Of a stretch of DNA of 64,000 nucleotides, positions 46,282 through 54,782 are shown piece by piece. This DNA is from Streptomyces griseochromogenes (GTDB lineage: Bacteria > Actinomycetota > Actinomycetes > Streptomycetales > Streptomycetaceae): assembly GCF_001542625.1 (NCBI RefSeq), contig NZ_CP016279.1, positions 10,230,001 to 10,294,000 of the forward strand, given 5' to 3'. The position numbers and the translations under genes are program-made. How positions within the stretch are numbered: the stretch's first letter is position 1; the number at the start of each line of letters is the position of its first letter. Below the pieces are notes generated by a model. It saw only the letters and a list, made by a program, of their open reading frames with translations. It did no database searches and was not told the origin of the DNA.

Positions 46282-47400
46282 ATGCGACCGTTGAGCGGGG
46301 ACCAGGTGGACGAGGCCGTCGCGGGCTGTGCGGCGGTACTGCGCGCGGCGGTGGACCGGGACTGGAGGGGCGTCAAGGCCGGTGGGCTGGAGTGGAGTTG
46401 CCTCGAAACGGCCGAGCACCTCGCGGGCGCCCTGTTCAGCTACACGAGCCGGCTGGTCACCGGCGCCCAGGAGTACTTCCCCTGCGATCTCGCCTTCGAC
46501 GAGGACGCCGACAACGCGGGTGCGCTGGAGGTGATCCGGTCGACCGGTGCCCTGCTCGCCGCCACCGTCCGTGCCACCCCGCGCGAGGTGCGCGCCATCC
46601 ACCCGTACCCGTTCGGCAGCGCCGACCGCGAGGGCTTCGCCGCGATGGGCATCACCGAGCTGCTGCTGCACACGTACGACATCACCCAGGGCCTGGGGCT
46701 GCCCTACGAGCCCTCCGAGGAGCTCGCCGAGTCCGCCCTGACCTGGCTCTTCCCGCACGTCCAGCCCGGCCCCGCGCCCTGGCCGACGCTGCTGTGGGCG
46801 ACCGGGCGCGGCGAGCTGCCCGGCCGGGCCCCGGTCACCGACTGGCGCTGGCGCAACAACCTGGTCATACCCGCCGAACGCCTCACCCTGACCGGTATCC
46901 GCCCGGCCGCCGCCCGCGATCTGGGCCTGGGCGGCGACGGCGGCTTCGAGTGGCTCGGCGGCGAGCCGTACGAGGGCACGCGGCGGGCCGCGAACTCCAT
47001 GATGAAGGCGTACGAAGCGGGCGTGCACCGACCCGAGTTCGGCATCTTCGCCCTGGTCCGGCACGAGGACGGCCGGGCGATCGGCGCCATGGGCTTCCAC
47101 GGCGTCCCGGACGAGGAGGGCCGCGTCGAGGTCGGCTACGACCTCGTGGAGGGCGCCCGCGGCCAGGGCTACGCCACCGAGGCCCTGCGCATCCTGACCC
47201 CGTGGGTGCTGGCCCGGGACGGCGTCGACATGGTGCTCGCGGCCATCGAGCACGCCAATGTCCCCTCCCAGCGTGTGGTGTCCCGGGCGGGGTTCACCCG
47301 GGCGGCCGTCGACGAGGAGCGGATCGTGCACGAGGAACGGATCACGCACGAGGAGTACGGCGTGGACAGCGGCCTCCAGCTCTACGTCCGCCGGGCCTGA
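46282..47400 (+). CDS. fusion of a maleylpyruvate isomerase/DinB-like domain and a GNAT domain
   Basis: 372 residues from ATG at 46282 (MRPLSGDQVDEAVAGC). The first 215 residues are the DinB-type four-helix domain: LEWSCLETAEHLAGALFSY, then ITELLLHTYDITQGLGLPY. Residues about 240-370 are a GNAT domain with EVGYDLVEGARGQGYATEALRI, whose RGQGYATE loop binds acetyl-CoA, and VPSQRVVSRAGF. The gene is intact; a stand-alone paralog of its first domain lies broken 2 kb away. The substrate is unknown. Confidence 0.85.
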   Translation: MRPLSGDQVDEAVAGCAAVLRAAVDRDWRGVKAGGLEWSCLETAEHLAGALFSYTSRLVTGAQEYFPCDLAFDEDADNAGALEVIRSTGALLAATVRATPREVRAIHPYPFGSADREGFAAMGITELLLHTYDITQGLGLPYEPSEELAESALTWLFPHVQPGPAPWPTLLWATGRGELPGRAPVTDWRWRNNLVIPAERLTLTGIRPAAARDLGLGGDGGFEWLGGEPYEGTRRAANSMMKAYEAGVHRPEFGIFALVRHEDGRAIGAMGFHGVPDEEGRVEVGYDLVEGARGQGYATEALRILTPWVLARDGVDMVLAAIEHANVPSQRVVSRAGFTRAAVDEERIVHEERITHEEYGVDSGLQLYVRRA

Positions 47401-47424
47401 GGCCCCGTCCTCGCGCGCGCCTGT

Positions 47425-47700
47425 CTACGTCCGCCTCTCCCGGCGCCCCTTCCGCCTGCGCAGTCCGGACCTCAGCAGCAGACTCACCACCTCGCGGCTG
47501 CCGACCTCCACCGCCCCGGCCGCCACCGCGTCCGCGTACCGGTGGGACGGGAGATCGTAGTGGTCGCGTTCGAAGGCCCGACGGGGTACGCCCAACTCCT
47601 CGGCGAACAGGTGCAGTTCGGCGTACGACACATCGCTCACCAGGTGCGACCACATGCGTCCGTGGCCGGGCCAGGACGGCGGGTCGATGTACACCGTCAC
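47425..47700 (-). CDS. DUF4031 protein
   Basis: 91 residues (MTVYIDPPSWPGHGRMW). SHLVSDVSYAELHLFAEELGVPRRAFERDHYDLPSHRYADAV matches DUF4031, a small family of unknown function, with an Arg-rich end. It is 7 bp downstream of the zinc-ribbon gene and probably in one operon with it. Confidence 0.85.
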   Translation of the reverse strand: MTVYIDPPSWPGHGRMWSHLVSDVSYAELHLFAEELGVPRRAFERDHYDLPSHRYADAVAAGAVEVGSREVVSLLLRSGLRRRKGRRERRT

Positions 47701-47707
47701 GGGCGCC

Positions 47708-48091
47708 TCACGAGGACGCCGTCCCGCCCGTGGCCCGCCCCAGCGCGCCCACCGCGGCGACCTTCACACCCGCCTTGTGGCACACCCAGTGGGGATCGGG
47801 TCCCAGCTCCGGCTCCACGTCCAGCGCGTGCGGGTCGCCCGAGCCGCACACCGGGCACAGCGGCCAGCGGCCGTGCCGGTCCAGCAGGGAGTCCTGCACG
47901 TCCTGCGCGATCAGCCCGGCCACGTAGTGGACGCCGTCCGGCCACTGCTCGACCCACCAGCGCCGCTGGGAGACGGACTCCTCGACCATGGAGACCACGT
48001 CCGCGTCGGCGACATCGCCCGCGACCAGGTCGGCGAGCACCAGCGCGCGGGCAGCGTGCAGCGCCTGTTCAAGCGGGCTCAGGGACTCCAT
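47708..48091 (-). CDS. zinc-ribbon hypothetical protein
   Basis: 127 residues from ATG at 48091 (MESLSPLEQALHAARAL). An N-terminal helical part (LVLADLVAGDVADADVVSMV) is followed by CPVCGSGDPHALDVEPE and WVCHKAG, a likely metal ribbon. A similar pair with DUF4031 is common in Streptomyces. It is divergent from the RpiR gene, with an RpiR-like box between. Confidence 0.75.
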   Translation of the reverse strand: MESLSPLEQALHAARALVLADLVAGDVADADVVSMVEESVSQRRWWVEQWPDGVHYVAGLIAQDVQDSLLDRHGRWPLCPVCGSGDPHALDVEPELGPDPHWVCHKAGVKVAAVGALGRATGGTASS

Positions 48092-48129
48092 GCTCCCATT
48101 GTGCGCACTCTTGACCGCGCCGCCGAAAC

Positions 48130-48142
48130 GAAAATATCTTTC
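48130..48142. promoter_or_regulatory. RpiR-type operator candidate
   Basis: GAAAATATCTTTC is an imperfect palindrome in the 55-bp divergent region. It resembles the AT-rich GAAA-ATATTTTC boxes of Streptomyces RpiR-family regulators and stands out against the GC background. A second GGAAATTTTC lies at 48163-48172, inside the gene's first codons. Confidence 0.55.
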
Positions 48143-48146
48143 ATGA

Positions 48147-49052
48147 GTGACCCAGGACGCGAAGGAAATTTTCGGCAGTCCGGGCGGTTCGCTCGCCGCC
48201 AAGGTGCGCACGCTCGCCCCTTCCATGACCCGGTCCATGCAGCGCGTCGCCGAGGCCGTCGCGGGCGACCCCGCCGGCTGCGCCGCCCTCACGGTCACCG
48301 GCCTCGCCGAGCTCACCGGCACCAGCGAGGCGACGGTCGTGCGTACCGCGCGCCTGCTGGGCTACCCCGGCTACCGCGATCTGCGCCTCGCCCTCGCGGG
48401 CCTCGCGGCGCAGCAGCAGTCGGGCCGCGCGCCCGCGATCACCACGGACATCGCGGTGGACGACCCCATCGCCGACGTCGTCGCCAAACTGGCCTACGAG
48501 GAGCAGCAGACCCTCGCCGACACGGCCGCCGGACTCGACACCGTCCAGCTGGGCGCGGCCGTCTCCGCGCTGGTGGGCGCCCGCCGCACCGATGTGTACG
48601 GCGTGGGGGCGTCCGGTCTGGTCGCCCAGGACCTCACCCAGAAGCTGCTGCGGATAGGGCTCATAGCCCATGCGCACAGCGATCCGCATCTCGCGGTGAC
48701 CAACGCGGTGCAGTTGCGGTCCGGCGATGTGGCGATCGCGATCACGCACTCCGGATCGACGGGGGACGTCATAGAGCCGCTGAGGGTCGCCTTCGAGCAC
48801 GGGGCGACCACGGTCGCGATCACCGGGAGGCCCGACTCGCCCGTGACGCAGTACGCCGATCATGTGCTGACGACGTCCACTTCTCGGGAGACTGAGCTGC
48901 GGCCCGCCGCGATGTCCTCCCGGACCAGTCAGTTGCTGGTGGTGGACTGTCTGTTCGTGGGGGTCGCCCAGCGGACCTATGACAGTGCGGCGCCCGCGTT
49001 GGCGGCGTCCTACGAGGCGTTGGCGCATCGGCACCGGAGTGCTTCGCGATAG
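48147..49052 (+). CDS. MurR/RpiR-family transcriptional regulator
   Basis: 301 residues from GTG (MTQDAKEIFGSPGGSL). The N-terminal HTH_6 domain is MTRSMQRVAEAVAGDPAGCAA with LTGTSEATVVRTARLLGYPGY as recognition helix. The SIS sugar-phosphate-binding domain follows (VYGVGASGLVAQDLTQKL, VAIAITHSGSTGDVIEPL). The gene precedes murQ and a PTS permease. It probably responds to MurNAc-6-phosphate and regulates them and itself. Confidence 0.9.
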   Translation: MTQDAKEIFGSPGGSLAAKVRTLAPSMTRSMQRVAEAVAGDPAGCAALTVTGLAELTGTSEATVVRTARLLGYPGYRDLRLALAGLAAQQQSGRAPAITTDIAVDDPIADVVAKLAYEEQQTLADTAAGLDTVQLGAAVSALVGARRTDVYGVGASGLVAQDLTQKLLRIGLIAHAHSDPHLAVTNAVQLRSGDVAIAITHSGSTGDVIEPLRVAFEHGATTVAITGRPDSPVTQYADHVLTTSTSRETELRPAAMSSRTSQLLVVDCLFVGVAQRTYDSAAPALAASYEALAHRHRSASR

Positions 49053-49076
49053 ACCGTGGAACTGACTGTTGGGGGG

Positions 49077-49147
49077 ATCTGCGGGTCCGTTCCGGCTGGG
49101 CGCGCCCCGCGGAGGAGCCGCAGATCGAACACAGCCCCGCGCCCCTG
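49077..49147 (-). repeat. intergenic palindromic repeat, copy 2
   Basis: On the minus strand it reads CAGGGGCGCGGGGCTGTG, then TTCGATCTGCGGC, ending ACGGACCCGCAGATC. It matches copy 3 at 62446-62518 over most of its length. It lies between the rpiR-type gene and murQ. Confidence 0.8.
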
Positions 49148-49186
49148 GGGAATTGACCCGCCCTGAACTGGAGAGAGCCGCCCCCC

Positions 49187-50116
49187 ATGACCTCCGCCCC
49201 CCGTCGGCTGCAAGCCGAACTCGCCGCTCTGACCACCGAAGCCTTCCGTCCGGAACTCGCCGAGATCGACCGGTTGCCCACCCTCGACATCGCCCGCCTC
49301 ATGAACGGTGAGGACGCGGGGGTGCCCGCCGCCGTCTCCGCGCGGCTGCCGGAGATCGCCGCCGCCATCGACGCCGTGGCCGAGCGCATGGCGCGCGGAG
49401 GGCGGCTGGTGTACGCCGGTGCCGGTACCGCGGGCCGGCTCGGTGTCCTCGACGCCTCCGAGTGCCCGCCCACCTTCAACACCGATCCGGCGCAGGTGGT
49501 CGGCCTGATCGCGGGCGGGCCCGAGGCGATGGTGACCTCGGTCGAGGGTGCCGAGGACTCCAGGGAGCTGGCCGGCCGGGACCTGGACGCGCTCAAGCTC
49601 ACCCCGGACGACACAGTCGTCGGCGTCTCCGCCTCCGGCCGCACCCCGTACGCCGTGGGCGCGGTCGAGCACGCCCGCGCGCTCGGAGCCCTGACCATCG
49701 GCCTGGCCTGCAACGAGCACAGCGCGCTCGCGGCCGCCGCCGAGCACGGCATCGAGGTCGTCGTCGGCCCCGAGCTGATCACCGGATCCACCCGGCTGAA
49801 GGCGGGCACGGCACAGAAGCTGGTGCTCAACATGCTGTCGACGATCACGATGATCCGGCTCGGCAAGACCTACGGGAACCTGATGGTCGACGTGCGCGCC
49901 TCCAACGAGAAGCTGCGCGCCCGCTCCCGCCGGATCGTCGCGCTGGCCACGGGAGCGTCCGACGAGGAGATCGAGCGGGCGCTCACCGAGTCGGGCGGCG
50001 CGGTGAAGTGCGCCATCCTGACCGTCCTCGCCGGGGTCGACGGCCCGACGGCCGCCCGCCTTCTGGAGGAGTCCGGCGGCCATCTGCGTGCCGCGCTGGC
50101 GATCGCGGGCACCTGA
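49187..50116 (+). CDS. murQ: N-acetylmuramic acid 6-phosphate etherase
   Basis: 309 residues (MTSAPRRLQAELAALTTEA). The SIS domain is RLVYAGAGTAGRLGVLDASECPPTF, with the catalytic Glu in the SECPPTF block, followed by GLIAGG and GVSASGRTPYAVGAV. ELITGSTRLKAGTAQKLVLNM is specific to MurQ. It cleaves the lactyl ether of MurNAc-6-P to give GlcNAc-6-P in cell-wall recycling. It lies after the RpiR regulator and before the PTS EIIBC gene. Confidence 0.96.
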   Translation: MTSAPRRLQAELAALTTEAFRPELAEIDRLPTLDIARLMNGEDAGVPAAVSARLPEIAAAIDAVAERMARGGRLVYAGAGTAGRLGVLDASECPPTFNTDPAQVVGLIAGGPEAMVTSVEGAEDSRELAGRDLDALKLTPDDTVVGVSASGRTPYAVGAVEHARALGALTIGLACNEHSALAAAAEHGIEVVVGPELITGSTRLKAGTAQKLVLNMLSTITMIRLGKTYGNLMVDVRASNEKLRARSRRIVALATGASDEEIERALTESGGAVKCAILTVLAGVDGPTAARLLEESGGHLRAALAIAGT

Positions 50117-50132
50117 CCCGCACGCTCGGGGC

Positions 50133-51515
50133 GTGCGCAACGACCCCGCCTCCACCGCAACCGCCGTCCTCGCCCGGGTCGGCGGCCCCGCGAACGTCGT
50201 CTCCGTCGCCCACTGCGTGACCCGGCTCCGGCTGGGCGTCGCGGATCCGGCGGCGGTGGACGAAGAGGGGCTGCGGGCGCTGTCCGGGGTGCTCGGGGTG
50301 GTGGTGGACGGGGAGTCGTCCTTGCAGGTCGTGCTGGGGCCGGGCGTGGTCGACGAGGTCACGGCGGCGGTGCGGGCCCAGGTCGGCGAGCGGCCGGTGG
50401 ACACCGCCGCCCAGGTGAAGGAGCGGCTCCGGCAGCGCAACGCCACCCCTTTCAAGACCATTCTGCGCCGCATCGCCGCCGTCTTCGTACCGCTCATCCC
50501 CGCCCTGATCGGCTGCGGCATCCTCGCCGGTCTGGGCGGGCTGCTGGTCAACGCCGGCTGGCTGCCGGGCCTGACCCCGGCCCTGGCCGCCGTCGCCTCC
50601 GCGTTCATGGCGCTGATCGCGGTGTTCGTCGGGTACAACACGGCGAAGGAGTTCGGGGGCACACCCGTGCTGGGCGGGGCGGTGGCGGCCGTGGTCGTGT
50701 ATCCCGGCGTGGCGAAGGTGACGGCGTTCGGGGTGCAGCTGGCCCCTGGCCAGGGCGGGGTGCTCGGCGCGCTCGCGGCGGCGCTGCTGGCGACGCGGGT
50801 GGAGAAGTGGTGCCGGGGCCGGGTGCCGGGCGCGCTGGACGTCCTGCTGACCCCGACCGTGACCGTCCTCGTCTCCGGCCTGGTCACCCTCTACGGCCTG
50901 ATGTACGCGGCCGGCGTGGTCGCCTCGGCGATCGGTACGGCGGCCGACTGGCTCCTGACGACCACGGGCGCCTTCGCCGGGCTGATCCTGGGCGGCCTGT
51001 TCCTGCCCCTGGTGATGCTGGGCCTGCACCAGGCGCTGATCCCCATCCACACCACCCTCATCGAGCAGCAGGGCTACACGGTCCTGCTCCCGCTGCTGGC
51101 GATGGCGGGTGCGGGGCAGGTCGGCGCGGCCCTCGCGGTGTACGTCCGCCTGCGCCACGACACGTCGTTGCGTACGACGATCAGGTCGGCGCTTCCGGCG
51201 GGCCTGCTCGGCGTGGGCGAGCCCCTCATCTACGGGGTGTCGCTGCCGCTGGGCCGGCCGTTCGTGACGGCCTGCGCGGGCGGAGCGGCCGGCGGGGGAT
51301 TCGTCGGGTTCTTCGCGATGCTCGGGGACAAGGTCGGGGCGACGGCCATCGGCCCGTCGGGCTGGGCCCTGTTCCCGCTGCTGGCGGGCAACCGGGGACC
51401 GGGAGTGACGGCGGCCATCTACGGAGGCGGGCTGCTCACCGGCTACGCGGTGGGCTTCGCGGCGACCTATCTCTTCGGCTTCGCACGCCGCCCCCGTGTG
51501 GCCGCACCCGCGTGA
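50133..51515 (+). CDS. PTS EIIBC component, MurNAc type
   Basis: 460 residues from GTG. The EIIB domain carries AHCVTRLRLGV near residue 30, whose Cys is phosphorylated. A short linker (RPVDTAAQVKERLRQRNATPF) leads to an EIIC domain with about ten membrane segments; GLHQALIPIH and GVGEPLIYGV are the EIIC motif regions, with the substrate-binding Glu. It starts 16 bp after murQ, so one operon imports and phosphorylates an amino sugar, very likely MurNAc (MurP-like), then opens its ether. No EIIA domain is fused; a general Crr-type EIIA is presumably used. Confidence 0.88.
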   Translation: MRNDPASTATAVLARVGGPANVVSVAHCVTRLRLGVADPAAVDEEGLRALSGVLGVVVDGESSLQVVLGPGVVDEVTAAVRAQVGERPVDTAAQVKERLRQRNATPFKTILRRIAAVFVPLIPALIGCGILAGLGGLLVNAGWLPGLTPALAAVASAFMALIAVFVGYNTAKEFGGTPVLGGAVAAVVVYPGVAKVTAFGVQLAPGQGGVLGALAAALLATRVEKWCRGRVPGALDVLLTPTVTVLVSGLVTLYGLMYAAGVVASAIGTAADWLLTTTGAFAGLILGGLFLPLVMLGLHQALIPIHTTLIEQQGYTVLLPLLAMAGAGQVGAALAVYVRLRHDTSLRTTIRSALPAGLLGVGEPLIYGVSLPLGRPFVTACAGGAAGGGFVGFFAMLGDKVGATAIGPSGWALFPLLAGNRGPGVTAAIYGGGLLTGYAVGFAATYLFGFARRPRVAAPA

Positions 51516-51545
51516 CGTCCGGCCCGACCGGTCGTTCCCCCGGGC

Positions 51546-51776
51546 ATGATGAAGAAACTCCTGGTCACCGCCTTCCTCGCCACCTCCGTCGCGGCCCTGG
51601 CCGCCCCCGCTCACGCCGACGAGGGCGAGTACGACATCCGAGCCGTGAAGTGTGCCGAGAACTTCGCGCTGCTTCCCGTCCTCCAGCCGATCTCACCGCT
51701 GTCGTTCGCGGCCGGTGGTCTCGCCGCCATCCCCACGTGCACGACGGGCAGCGCCGTCGGCCAGATCAACGGCTGA
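51546..51776 (+). CDS. small secreted protein with two cysteines
   Basis: 76 residues (MMKKLLVTAFLATSVAAL), with a signal peptide ending at AHA near residue 24. The mature part is about 52 residues: an acidic DEGEYDI start, Cys near 36 and Cys near 65, then TTGSAVGQING. The two Cys could form a disulfide. It has the size of surface proteins such as rodlins but shows no clear match. It follows the PTS gene by 30 bp, yet a cell-surface role is more likely than a PTS role. Confidence 0.65.
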   Translation: MMKKLLVTAFLATSVAALAAPAHADEGEYDIRAVKCAENFALLPVLQPISPLSFAAGGLAAIPTCTTGSAVGQING

Positions 51777-51778
51777 CG

Positions 51779-52456
51779 TCAGCGGCCTGACGGGGTGGTG
51801 GGGGCGCGCCAGACGAGGGTGTAGCGCCAGAAGAGCCGGCGCCGCATCCGGGCGCCGGGGAGGAGGCGGCGGGCCTCGCGGGACATCTCGGCGAAGGTCA
51901 TCTCGGGGGCCCGGGTGGGGGCGGTCATGGAGACCGGCAGGGGTCTGGCCCGTCCCCGGTTCTTCAGCCAGCCTGTGGCCGCGTTGAGGGGCAGGGCGAG
52001 CAGGCCGAGCGTATGGTCCCCGGGGCTGTCGGCCCGGGCGCAGCCGACGACGACCAGGGTCCCGCCCGGGGCCAGTTCCTCACGGAACCGGGCCAGGGTG
52101 TCGGCGAAGGGGAGGTGGTGGAGCACGGCGACACAGGTGATGACGTCGTAGGGGCCGGCCGGGAGAGCGTGCGGGGCCTCGGCCAGGGTGTAGGTGACGG
52201 GGGCGGAGGGAGCGGTCGACTCCCGTGCGCGCTCCAGGATCGCCCGGTCCGCGTCGACGGCATGGACCGTCCCCGCGCGTGCGGCCAGCAGCCGGGCCAG
52301 ATCGCCGCTGCCGCAGCCCACGTCCAGCGCGGATCCGAAGCGGCGGGGCAGTCGCCGTAGCAGCCAGGGGTGGTAGTGGGCGTTGTGCGACCACGGGTGC
52401 GCGGCGTTGAAGCGGGTCAGGGCGGCGAGCAGGCGGGCCGTGAAGGTCGTCGTCAC
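51779..52456 (-). CDS. class I SAM-dependent methyltransferase
   Basis: 225 residues from GTG at 52456 (TTTFTARLLAALTRFN). Motif I is LDVGCGSGDLARLLA near 43-57, VHAVDADRAILERAR follows, and VAVLHHLPFADTLARF is motif II-like. It belongs to the UbiE/Methyltransf_11 group. A substrate cannot be inferred. It converges on the small secreted protein gene with 2 bp between stops. Confidence 0.87.
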   Translation of the reverse strand: MTTTFTARLLAALTRFNAAHPWSHNAHYHPWLLRRLPRRFGSALDVGCGSGDLARLLAARAGTVHAVDADRAILERARESTAPSAPVTYTLAEAPHALPAGPYDVITCVAVLHHLPFADTLARFREELAPGGTLVVVGCARADSPGDHTLGLLALPLNAATGWLKNRGRARPLPVSMTAPTRAPEMTFAEMSREARRLLPGARMRRRLFWRYTLVWRAPTTPSGR

Positions 52457-52568
52457 GGCCCCAGTCCAGCACGTGCGCCGCACGCCCGGTGACTCAGTAC
52501 CATCGGTTTCACACCGGACTCGGAGGAACTCAGGGACCACGAGGAACTCAAGGACTGCGCAGGCCGAC

Positions 52569-53141
52569 ATGAACCACGCCCAGCTCACCGCCCTCGGTCG
52601 AGCCCTCCGGCTGCTCGGGGAGCACGGGGAGGCCCTCACGGCCGACGCCCCGGACGCCCGGCTGCACGAGATCAAGGCCGATCTGCGGCGGGCCCTCGAC
52701 CTGCTGGAGGAGAGCGTCGGGGTCGGCGCGGCCACGACCCGGTGCCCCGAGCATCCGCACGGGCCCGTCGACGAGAGCGCCCCCGACCTGTGTCTGCTCT
52801 GCGAGACCAGGCGCCGGGCCGCCCGCCGCTCGGAGTTCCAGGGCAGCAGGCCGCACGCCGTCGAACCCGCCGCCACCGCCCCCTCCCGGTACGGTGTGCG
52901 CGCCGACCGTCCGCAGCCCCAGCAGCGATGGCTGCCGGAGGCGTGGAACGGGCGCGAGTGGCAGCTGTGCGGCACGCCCCGGCGGGACCGGCGGGAGGCC
53001 GAGGCGTATCTGGCCGCTCAGCGGCGCGGGTCCCGGCCCGCCATGGCGTACCGGCTCGTGCACGAGTTCACCGACTACGAGGTGCTGCGGATCTGGGGGA
53101 CGCCCGTCCAGGTCGACATCGAGCCCTTGGGCAACCTCTAG
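52569..53141 (+). CDS. hypothetical protein
   Basis: 190 residues (MNHAQLTALGRALRLLGE). A helical N-terminus is followed by CPEHPHGPVDESAPDLCLLC with three Cys and a His that might bind metal, an Arg/Pro-rich linker, and a C-terminal part with WLPEAWNGREWQLCGTP and AYRLVHEFTDYEVLRIWGTP. I do not recognise the family. It is divergent from the methyltransferase and converges on the esterase. Confidence 0.68.
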   Translation: MNHAQLTALGRALRLLGEHGEALTADAPDARLHEIKADLRRALDLLEESVGVGAATTRCPEHPHGPVDESAPDLCLLCETRRRAARRSEFQGSRPHAVEPAATAPSRYGVRADRPQPQQRWLPEAWNGREWQLCGTPRRDRREAEAYLAAQRRGSRPAMAYRLVHEFTDYEVLRIWGTPVQVDIEPLGNL

Positions 53142-53155
53142 GCCGGGGGCGTCCT

Positions 53156-54712
53156 TCAGGGCAGCAGCGGCAGGGGGAGGAATTCATGCCCTTCCCATAG
53201 GCGCCTGCTGGTCTCCCTCGGGTACGCCGTGACCGTCGGCTCCGCGTCCAGGACCTGTACCAGGCGTTCCGCGGTGTCGTAGGCCGGCCAGCCCGGGTCG
53301 CCGGTCCTGGCGAACGACGTCCACGAGCGGCGGAAGCGGGAGGAGAGCTCCTCCGCCTCGGCGGGTACGTCCGCTCCGGCGAAGAGCAGGACTCCCAGGT
53401 CGGCGCGGAACGTGCCGAAGAGCAGGGGGATGTCCAGGGCGTGGCAGGCGCCGAGGGCGCCGCCGTTACCGGGTGCCGTCCAGGCCAGTTCGTAGACGTG
53501 CGCGCTGCCGCCGCCCGCCCGCTGGGCCTCGGCGAGGTGCAGGGACGGCATCGCGAACAGCCAGTCGGTCTGCACGCGTTCGTACAGGTCGGCGGGGGTG
53601 GCTTCGGGGAAGGCCGCGCGGTAGGCCCGCTCGCCCGCCTCGCCGCCCGGGGCCAGCAGCCGCAGGATGCCCGTCGTCTGCTCCTCCGTGATCTTGTCGA
53701 GCAGGCCGGCCATCACCAGGAACAGGCGGAACTCGTCACGGTTGTGGCCGACCAGGAGGTCCACGTCCCTGGCCGCGCCCGCCGCGAGAGCCTGCCAGGG
53801 GGTGGTGGGCAGGATGTCGCCGTCGACGACCGGGGCGAACGGGGTGGCCGTGGGCGCCGCCTGGCCCCACCGGTCCCGGTACCCGGGCATCTTGGCGCCC
53901 AGCGACTGGCCCGCACTGGTGAGACGGAGGGGATCCACCGCCGCCAGGTCGGCCGCGGTCGGCCGGTGGCCCACCTCGGCCGCGAGGGCCGCCGCCATGT
54001 CGCGTGCCAGCTCGTCGGAGAAGAACGTGCCCGGCATGCTCTGCGCCACGGCCCGCCGGAACAGGCCGCGGGCCCTCGGCATCGCCAGCAGCGAGGCCAC
54101 CGAGCCCGCTCCGGCCGACTCGCCGAAGACGGTGACCTGCTCCGGGTCACCGCCGAACGCCGCGATGTTCGCCCGCACCCATTCCAGGGCTGCCACCTGG
54201 TCGAGCAGCCCCCGGTTCGCCGGTGCGCCGTCGAGACGGGCGAAACCCTCTGTGCCCACCCGGTAGTTGAAGGTGACGACCACGACATCGCCGTCTCGGG
54301 CGATGTGCTGTGCGTCGTAGCCCGGCTGGCCGGCGTGGCCCATCCTGAAGGCTCCGCCGTAGATCCACACCATCACCGGGCGGGCGGACGACGGGTCGGG
54401 GTCGGGGGTCCACACGTTCACCGTGAGCCAGCCGACGCCCGTCGGGTCCGGTGCCGGGACGTCCTTGCGGCCCGTGATGCCGGGCTCCTGCGGAGGCGGC
54501 GGGCCGAACGCGGACGCCTCCCGGGTGCCGTCCCAGGCCCTTGCCGGACGCGGGGCCTGGAAACGGGCTTCGCCGACGGGCGGTTCGGCGAAGGGGATGC
54601 CCCGGAAGACCGCCAGACCGTCCTCGCGGCGGCCGCGCACCGCCCCGGAGGCGGTGCGCACCACGGGTCCGGCGGTCTCGGTCACGGGGGCCTGGGACTC
54701 ACTCATCGTCAC
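53156..54712 (-). CDS. type-B carboxylesterase
   Basis: 518 residues from GTG (VTMSESQAPVTETAGPV), with GGAG about six bases before; ATG two codons on is an alternative. The alpha/beta hydrolase signs are FRGIPFAEPPVGEARF, VMVWIYGGAFRMGHAG (oxyanion region), the nucleophile elbow VFGESAGAGSVAS near 200, and the late His in GALGACHALDIPLLFG. There is no signal peptide. It hydrolyses carboxylic esters; the natural substrate is not clear. Confidence 0.92.
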   Translation of the reverse strand: MTMSESQAPVTETAGPVVRTASGAVRGRREDGLAVFRGIPFAEPPVGEARFQAPRPARAWDGTREASAFGPPPPQEPGITGRKDVPAPDPTGVGWLTVNVWTPDPDPSSARPVMVWIYGGAFRMGHAGQPGYDAQHIARDGDVVVVTFNYRVGTEGFARLDGAPANRGLLDQVAALEWVRANIAAFGGDPEQVTVFGESAGAGSVASLLAMPRARGLFRRAVAQSMPGTFFSDELARDMAAALAAEVGHRPTAADLAAVDPLRLTSAGQSLGAKMPGYRDRWGQAAPTATPFAPVVDGDILPTTPWQALAAGAARDVDLLVGHNRDEFRLFLVMAGLLDKITEEQTTGILRLLAPGGEAGERAYRAAFPEATPADLYERVQTDWLFAMPSLHLAEAQRAGGGSAHVYELAWTAPGNGGALGACHALDIPLLFGTFRADLGVLLFAGADVPAEAEELSSRFRRSWTSFARTGDPGWPAYDTAERLVQVLDAEPTVTAYPRETSRRLWEGHEFLPLPLLP

Positions 54713-54782
54713 GCTCGCTCCTCACTGGTCATGACGAGAACGCACGACGACGATCACAAGTGCCCAGGCCCGTCCGACCGCG

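Noticed and set aside
51546..51776. Chaplin identity for the small secreted protein
   Set aside because: It lacks the chaplin GN-repeat core and Cys spacing.
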